A stretch of 8,002 nt of DNA, taken from the NCBI GenBank assembly GCA_945875085.1, contig CAMCJU010000032.1:1-8002 (forward strand), in the 5' to 3' direction. This DNA is from Candidatus Phycorickettsia trachydisci. GTDB taxonomy: Bacteria; Pseudomonadota; Alphaproteobacteria; Rickettsiales; Rickettsiaceae. Position 1 is the first letter of the stretch; every line of letters begins with the position of its first letter. The translations under genes were made by a program, and so were the position numbers. Under the pieces are notes generated by a model. It made no database searches, was not told the origin of the DNA, and was given only the letters and a program-made list of their open reading frames with translations. Shown here piece after piece: positions 4,428 to 8,002 of the stretch.

Positions 4428-6080
4428 TTAAAAATCCATTCCACCCATACCTCCCATTCCACCCATTGGGCCTCCTCCACCAGCAGCATCTGCCTTGTCA
4501 GTTGCATCATCGGTAATTGTTACCTCAGTAGTAATGACAAGCGAGGCAACAGAAGCAGCGCTTTGAATCGCTGTGCGCACAACCTTAGTTGGATCGATAA
4601 TTCCAGCTTTGAACATATCGACGTAAACATTATCCTGAGCATTAAAACCATAATTCAGATCCTTACTCTCGGCTAACTTACCTGCAACAACAGCTCCATC
4701 AAGACCGGCGTTATCTACGATCTGACGAAGAGGCGCTTGAAGAGAAGTTTTGATAATATTAACACCAGCTTGTTGATCGTGATTTTCAAGCTTTAATTTC
4801 TCCAACTCTCTAGCTGCATAAAACAGAGCAATGCCTCCGCCAGGGACAACGCCCTCTTCAACAGCAGCCCTAGTAGCGTTAAGCGCATCTTCGACTCTGT
4901 CTTTTTTCTCTTTTACCTCTACTTCAGTAGCGCCACCAACTTTCAAAACAGCAACTCCGCCGGCCAATTTTGCCAAGCGCTCTTGAAGCTTTTCTTTATC
5001 ATAGTCTGATGTTGAAGATTCTACTTGATTGCGAATCTCCTTGCAACGCCCCTCGATAGATGCTTTATTTCCAGCTCCATCGACAATAGTGGTGTTCTCC
5101 TTAGTGATGGTAACTTTTTTAGCAGTACCTAAAGATTCTTTCTTGATATTTTCAAGCTTCATGCCAAGGTCTTCGCTAATGACTTCGCCGCCTGTAAGAA
5201 TTGCTATATCTTCAAGCATTGCCTTTCTGCGATCGCCAAAACCAGGAGCTTTAACAGCAGCAACTTTAAGACCTCCCCTTAGCTTGTTAACGATAAGAGT
5301 GGCCAAAGCCTCGCCTTCAATATCTTCAGCAATAATCAAAAGAGGTCTACCGCTTTGTACTACAGACTCTAATATTGGCAAAATCGGCTGAATTGTTGAA
5401 ACCTTCTTTTCGTACAATAAAATAAAAGGATTTTCAAGCTCGGCAACCATTTTTTCCTGATTTGTCACAAAATATGGAGAAAGATAGCCACGATCAAATA
5501 ACATACCTTCAACTACGTCAACTTCAAAGCCAAAGCCCTTGGCTTCTTCAACAGTAATAACGCCCTCCTTGCCAACTTTGGCCATCGCTTCTGCAATTTT
5601 TGTGCCTATCTCGCTATCGCCATTTGCAGAAATGGTCCCAACTTGCGCTATTTCCTCATTACTAGTTACATGCTTACTGCGTCTTTTTAAATCATCGATG
5701 ACTGCTGTAACTGCAATATCAATACCGCGCTTTAAATCCATAGGATTCATTCCTGCAACAACAAATTTATTGCCTTCTGTAGCTATTTTTTGCGCTAGCA
5801 CTGTGGCCGTTGTAGTACCATCGCCTGCAACATCAGCAGCTTTACTGGCAACAGATTTAATAAACTGAGCCCCCAAGTTGCGACGCTTATGCTTAAGGCC
5901 TATAGCCTTTGCAACACTGACGCCGTCTTTGGTGATTTTTGGCGCGCCAAAAGATTGCTCAATAGCAACGTTTCTACCCTTTGGGCCTAATGTTACTTTA
6001 ACTGCATTAGCTACAGTATTAATGCCGTCAAGAACCTCTTCACGAGCATCGTAATTAAATTTTATTATTTTTGCTGTCAT
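4428..6080 (-). CDS. groEL: chaperonin GroEL (60 kDa)
   Basis: GroEL forms the double seven-membered ring that encloses and folds proteins in the cytoplasm, using ATP and the GroES lid. The 550 residues match the family throughout. The equatorial ATP site has TLGPKGRNV (30-38), TKDGVSVAK with D52 (50-58), GDGTTTATVLA with D87 (86-96) and RVEDALNATRAAVEEG with catalytic D398. The apical domain holds MLFDRGYLSPYFVTN (193-207), and the flexible tail is rich in GGM repeats and ends in MDF. The family signature AAVEEGVVPGGG is intact. An unusual basic stretch GLKHKRRN (61-68) replaces the acidic IELEDKFEN of E. coli. The Shine-Dalgarno AGGAGAT lies 6 bases before the ATG. It is the second gene of the groESL operon, 29 bases after groES. 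In intracellular bacteria GroEL is usually abundant, which fits the strong ribosome site and terminator. Confidence 0.99.
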   Translation of the reverse strand: MTAKIIKFNYDAREEVLDGINTVANAVKVTLGPKGRNVAIEQSFGAPKITKDGVSVAKAIGLKHKRRNLGAQFIKSVASKAADVAGDGTTTATVLAQKIATEGNKFVVAGMNPMDLKRGIDIAVTAVIDDLKRRSKHVTSNEEIAQVGTISANGDSEIGTKIAEAMAKVGKEGVITVEEAKGFGFEVDVVEGMLFDRGYLSPYFVTNQEKMVAELENPFILLYEKKVSTIQPILPILESVVQSGRPLLIIAEDIEGEALATLIVNKLRGGLKVAAVKAPGFGDRRKAMLEDIAILTGGEVISEDLGMKLENIKKESLGTAKKVTITKENTTIVDGAGNKASIEGRCKEIRNQVESSTSDYDKEKLQERLAKLAGGVAVLKVGGATEVEVKEKKDRVEDALNATRAAVEEGVVPGGGIALFYAARELEKLKLENHDQQAGVNIIKTSLQAPLRQIVDNAGLDGAVVAGKLAESKDLNYGFNAQDNVYVDMFKAGIIDPTKVVRTAIQSAASVASLVITTEVTITDDATDKADAAGGGGPMGGMGGMGGMDF

Positions 6081-6086
6081 AATTTT

Positions 6087-6093
6087 ATCTCCT
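6087..6093 (-). promoter_or_regulatory. Shine-Dalgarno of groEL
   Basis: AGGAGAT on the minus strand, 6 bases from the groEL ATG (6078-6080), is the strongest ribosome site in the window. It fits the high output expected of groEL. Confidence 0.85.
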
Positions 6094-6109
6094 ATTAAAA
6101 ATTAAATAT

Positions 6110-6400
6110 TTATTTAGATATGGTTCCCATCACGTCTGATTCTTTCATCACGACAATAGTTTTCAAAGCTACCTTTACCTCGGTACCTGCCCATTTTCCA
6201 TAAAGCACCGTATCACCAACTTTTACTTTTAATGGCGATATATTGCCGTTTTCGGCTCTATAACCTTCGCCTATAGCAACGACTTTGCCTTGCATTGGCT
6301 TTTCTTTTGCTGTATCTGGTATATAAATACCGCCAGCGGTTTTTTCTTCTTGCTCGATGGGCTCGACAGCGATTCTGTCATATAGTGGCTTAAATTCCAT
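6110..6400 (-). CDS. groES: co-chaperonin GroES (10 kDa)
   Basis: GroES forms the seven-membered lid that caps GroEL and triggers folding inside the chamber. The 96 residues are the standard length. It opens with the family start FKPLYDRIAVEPIE (3-16). The mobile loop that contacts GroEL follows (about 17-33), including the GGIYIP motif (23-28). KVVAIGEGY (39-47), VGDTVLYGKWAGTEV (61-75) and a final VMGTI-type strand complete the beta barrel. A Shine-Dalgarno AAGGT (6408-6412) lies 7 bases before the ATG. It is the first gene of groESL, under the heat-shock-type promoter at 6465-6492. Confidence 0.98.
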   Translation of the reverse strand: MEFKPLYDRIAVEPIEQEEKTAGGIYIPDTAKEKPMQGKVVAIGEGYRAENGNISPLKVKVGDTVLYGKWAGTEVKVALKTIVVMKESDVMGTISK

Positions 6401-6407
6401 AGCTTAT

Positions 6408-6412
6408 ACCTT
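6408..6412 (-). promoter_or_regulatory. Shine-Dalgarno of groES
   Basis: AAGGT on the minus strand, 7 bases before the groES ATG (6398-6400), supports this start. Confidence 0.65.
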
Positions 6413-6464
6413 ATTATTTTTAGATTATTAACCTTCAAGCAGAAATTACTACTTTCGATATATA

Positions 6465-6492
6465 ATATGGTGTTGTATTTGCAATTTTCAAG
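6465..6492 (-). promoter_or_regulatory. heat-shock (RpoH, sigma32-type) promoter of groESL
   Basis: On the minus strand CTTGAAA (6486-6492) is a perfect match to the -35 of RpoH promoters. After 13 bases comes CACCATAT (6465-6472), close to the -10 consensus CCCCATNT. The same DNA also offers a sigma70-like pair, TTGAAA then TATTAT after 18 bases, so basal and heat-induced transcription may start close together. The -35 begins 7 bases past the stop codon of the methyltransferase gene. The groES leader would be about 58 bases. A second CTTGAA at 6434-6439 has no matching -10. Confidence 0.7.
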
Positions 6493-6499
6493 AACAAAT

Positions 6500-7567
6500 T
6501 CAAAAATTATTTACACTCAGCACCTTAAATAAAGTGCCCATATCCTTAAGCAAGTAATTATACTGACCAATTAAAGCTTTGGCATCAGAAGGGTTAGCAG
6601 CCAACAATTTCTGCAACCGGAAATCAATGCCCAAAGATTTTAAAAAATCCCCCTGTCGAGCCAGTAAAATGTTTTTTAAATTATTCTGATAACAGACTTG
6701 TTTTAAAGCATGAAAGTCTACATGAGCAGTCAAATCAGCATCTCCTAAATTTTTAAAAACATCATGATATTTGTGATTTTTAATGCCCTGAAGCGTAGAG
6801 GAATATTGATGAGGCTGGCGCGCGCTAGGATCCAAATCATAGCCATAGTCAATAACTAGCATTGCGCCAAAGTTGTTGCTAAGAACTCTGCAGCATTCCT
6901 GCATGCTTAAAATAGAGCTTGGCGAAATTTCAACAATACCGCCAATCAAAGCTCCTTTGTAATCAGCTAATTTTATATCGGAAAAGATAGTATCAAAGTA
7001 GAGCTCTGCATTTCTTTCTCTGATAACCACTTCTTGCCAGTCAGATGCATCAGTTTTTTTATATTGCTTAATTGGCAAAGCGTCAAAAAATTCATTAGCA
7101 ACAATAATGCTTGGAAAATCATCCAGACAACTCGTATCATCAATGTGCTGGAGACAAATTCCAAAACAACTTAATTTTTCCAGCTGTGATTTTTTAAAAT
7201 TCTCATTTACCTCAACCATTAATACTTTTCGTATGGATGCAAAAAATAAAGGGGCAACTACCAAGCTAATGCGCAAAATATCATACATCAATGTCCCCCT
7301 ACCAGGACCAAGCTCAACCAAGTTAAATTCTAAATTATCCACCTTGCTACTCATCTTGAGCCATTTATCTATACACCACAGCGCGATCATTTCGCCAAAA
7401 AGCTGGGATACTTCAGGGGCGGTAATAAAATCCCCATCCTGACCGATAGGATCTTTACTTATATAATACGAAGCCTTAGAGGAGCTAAGTGCTAATCTCA
7501 TGAACTGATCCAGAGTAATGTATGAATTTTGACATATAGCCCTTAAGATCTCTTGCGCGACGTCCAT
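6500..7567 (-). CDS. MidA/NDUFAF7-family SAM-dependent methyltransferase
   Basis: This 355-residue protein belongs to the COG1565/DUF185 family. Its mitochondrial member NDUFAF7 (MidA) dimethylates an arginine of the NDUFS2 subunit during assembly of respiratory complex I. Bacterial members are little studied, and a similar target in NADH dehydrogenase is an inference. Family motifs occur in order: SYYISKDPIG (33-42), GDFITAPEVSQLFGEM (45-60), the SAM-binding VELGPGRGTLM (84-94), VANEFFDALPIKQY (156-169), LVIDYGYD (237-244), STLQGIKNHKYHD (257-269) and GDADLTAHVDF (275-285). The length is normal. The ATG at 7565-7567 has no clear Shine-Dalgarno and lies within the end of lgt, with a 25-base overlap. 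Translation is therefore probably coupled to lgt. lgt followed by this family is a common alphaproteobacterial gene pair. Confidence 0.93.
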   Translation of the reverse strand: MDVAQEILRAICQNSYITLDQFMRLALSSSKASYYISKDPIGQDGDFITAPEVSQLFGEMIALWCIDKWLKMSSKVDNLEFNLVELGPGRGTLMYDILRISLVVAPLFFASIRKVLMVEVNENFKKSQLEKLSCFGICLQHIDDTSCLDDFPSIIVANEFFDALPIKQYKKTDASDWQEVVIRERNAELYFDTIFSDIKLADYKGALIGGIVEISPSSILSMQECCRVLSNNFGAMLVIDYGYDLDPSARQPHQYSSTLQGIKNHKYHDVFKNLGDADLTAHVDFHALKQVCYQNNLKNILLARQGDFLKSLGIDFRLQKLLAANPSDAKALIGQYNYLLKDMGTLFKVLSVNNF

Positions 7568-8002
7568 AACAATAAAGTACCCAGCAAGATCAATGGAACT
7601 GATAAAATCTGCCCCATCGTAACGCTGTAAAAAATAAAACCAAGTAACTCATCAGGTTGGCGAAATATCTCGCAAAAAATCCTACACAATCCATAGATCA
7701 TCAGAAAAAGACCGCTAACTACCATGGGCCTTTGAATCAAATGATAGCGCCTGATTAAAAAATATAAAATGATGAAATTTAGCAGCCCTTCAGTTAGTGA
7801 TTCATAAATTTGACTAGGATGCCTTGGCAGCAATTCTGGCGGGAACATAACGCCCCAAGCAACATCAGTAACCCTGCCATATAGTTCACAATTGATAAAA
7901 TTTGCAATTCTAACTAAAAAGATGCCAATTGGCGCTGCAGCTGAGACCAAGTCCATTACGTCAAAAAAATGCAAATTATTGCGCCGGCAAAATATCAATG
8001 CG
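7543..8002 (-). CDS. lgt: prolipoprotein diacylglyceryl transferase, C-terminal part (5' end outside window)
   Basis: Lgt transfers diacylglycerol from phosphatidylglycerol to the lipobox cysteine of prelipoproteins, the first step of lipoprotein maturation in the inner membrane. About 153 codons of the 3' part are present. The frame is open to the window edge (ALIFCRRNNLHFFDVMD), so a TTG at 7996-7998 is only an internal leucine and not a start. Visible family motifs are RIANFINCELYGR, holding the counterparts of essential R143, N146 and E151 of E. coli, then RHPSQIYESLTEG, YGLCRIFCEIFRQPDE with the counterparts of Y235 and R239, and TMGQILSVP. Hydrophobic membrane segments alternate with these. 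The usual GR-x-GN motif reads VRIAN here, with both glycines replaced. The stop TAA (7543-7545) lies 25 bases inside the methyltransferase gene. Confidence 0.95.
   Translation of the reverse strand, partial: ALIFCRRNNLHFFDVMDLVSAAAPIGIFLVRIANFINCELYGRVTDVAWGVMFPPELLPRHPSQIYESLTEGLLNFIILYFLIRRYHLIQRPMVVSGLFLMIYGLCRIFCEIFRQPDELLGFIFYSVTMGQILSVPLILLGTLLLWTSRKRS

Noticed and set aside
4356..4676. Plus-strand open frame of 106 codons antisense to the end of groEL
   Set aside because: It overlaps the terminator hairpins and the conserved groEL coding strand, and its translation has no recognisable features. It is a shadow of groEL.
5029..5868. Plus-strand open frames of 120 and 109 codons within groEL
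   Set aside because: They are antisense to highly conserved groEL codons, have no ribosome site and show low-complexity Ser/Pro/Ile-rich translations. They are shadows.
7107..7442. Plus-strand 111-codon frame antisense to the methyltransferase gene
   Set aside because: The methyltransferase motifs are conserved on the other strand, and the antisense frame has no start context or recognisable product.
1..8002. CRISPR array, toxin-antitoxin pair, prophage or other defence system
   Set aside because: No regularly spaced direct repeats, no small paired genes and no phage genes are visible. Apart from the first 2.3 kb the content is housekeeping.

Overview
The window looks like chromosome from an AT-rich alphaproteobacterium, most likely an obligately intracellular, Rickettsiales-like lineage. 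The grounds are the low GC content, GroEL and GroES sequences of alphaproteobacterial type, a bacterial Bax-inhibitor-1 protein, a neighbouring lgt and MidA/NDUFAF7-family methyltransferase pair, decayed insertion sequences, and a large charged coiled-coil protein with no recognisable family. The placement is an inference from gene content and sequence feel. No 16S rRNA or other phylogenetic marker search was possible.

Left end (1-372): a pile-up of mobile-element remains. The minus strand carries the first 31 codons of an IS630-type transposase, running out of the window. Its element abuts, and seems to have inserted at a TA in, the last 25 codons of a tnpB gene read on the plus strand. The tnpB stop is followed by a hairpin and a TCAA end typical of an IS200/IS605 right end, where omega RNA scaffolds finish. 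A promoter with an extended -10 lies just beyond it.

Positions 373-2241 (plus): a 622-residue soluble coiled-coil protein of unknown function with a perfect 21-bp internal tandem duplication. It is a candidate lineage-specific or effector-like protein.

Positions 2296-4430 (minus): tsaD (tRNA t6A modification) and a seven-helix BI-1/YccA-family membrane protein, the latter with a good sigma70-like promoter and Shine-Dalgarno. Between this promoter and the end of groEL lies a GC-rich patch with two hairpins and a U-run on the plus strand. It is either a small RNA with its terminator or a palindromic repeat.

Positions 4371-6500 (minus): the groES-groEL operon, complete with a heat-shock (RpoH-type) promoter directly against the stop codon of the upstream gene, good Shine-Dalgarno sites and a strong 9-bp-stem terminator. 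Positions 6500-8002 (minus): a MidA/NDUFAF7-family methyltransferase overlapping by 25 bases the 3' end of lgt, which runs out of the window.

All genes from lgt to tsaD point the same way (minus) and are housekeeping functions: lipoprotein maturation, a respiratory-assembly-type methyltransferase, protein folding, membrane homeostasis and tRNA modification. The 622-residue gene is convergent with them and sits next to the mobile-element debris, so the accessory part of the window is the first 2.3 kb. I did not see a clear new multi-gene system. The parts most worth a second look are the orphan protein, the omega RNA-like end and the structured patch at 4291-4357.
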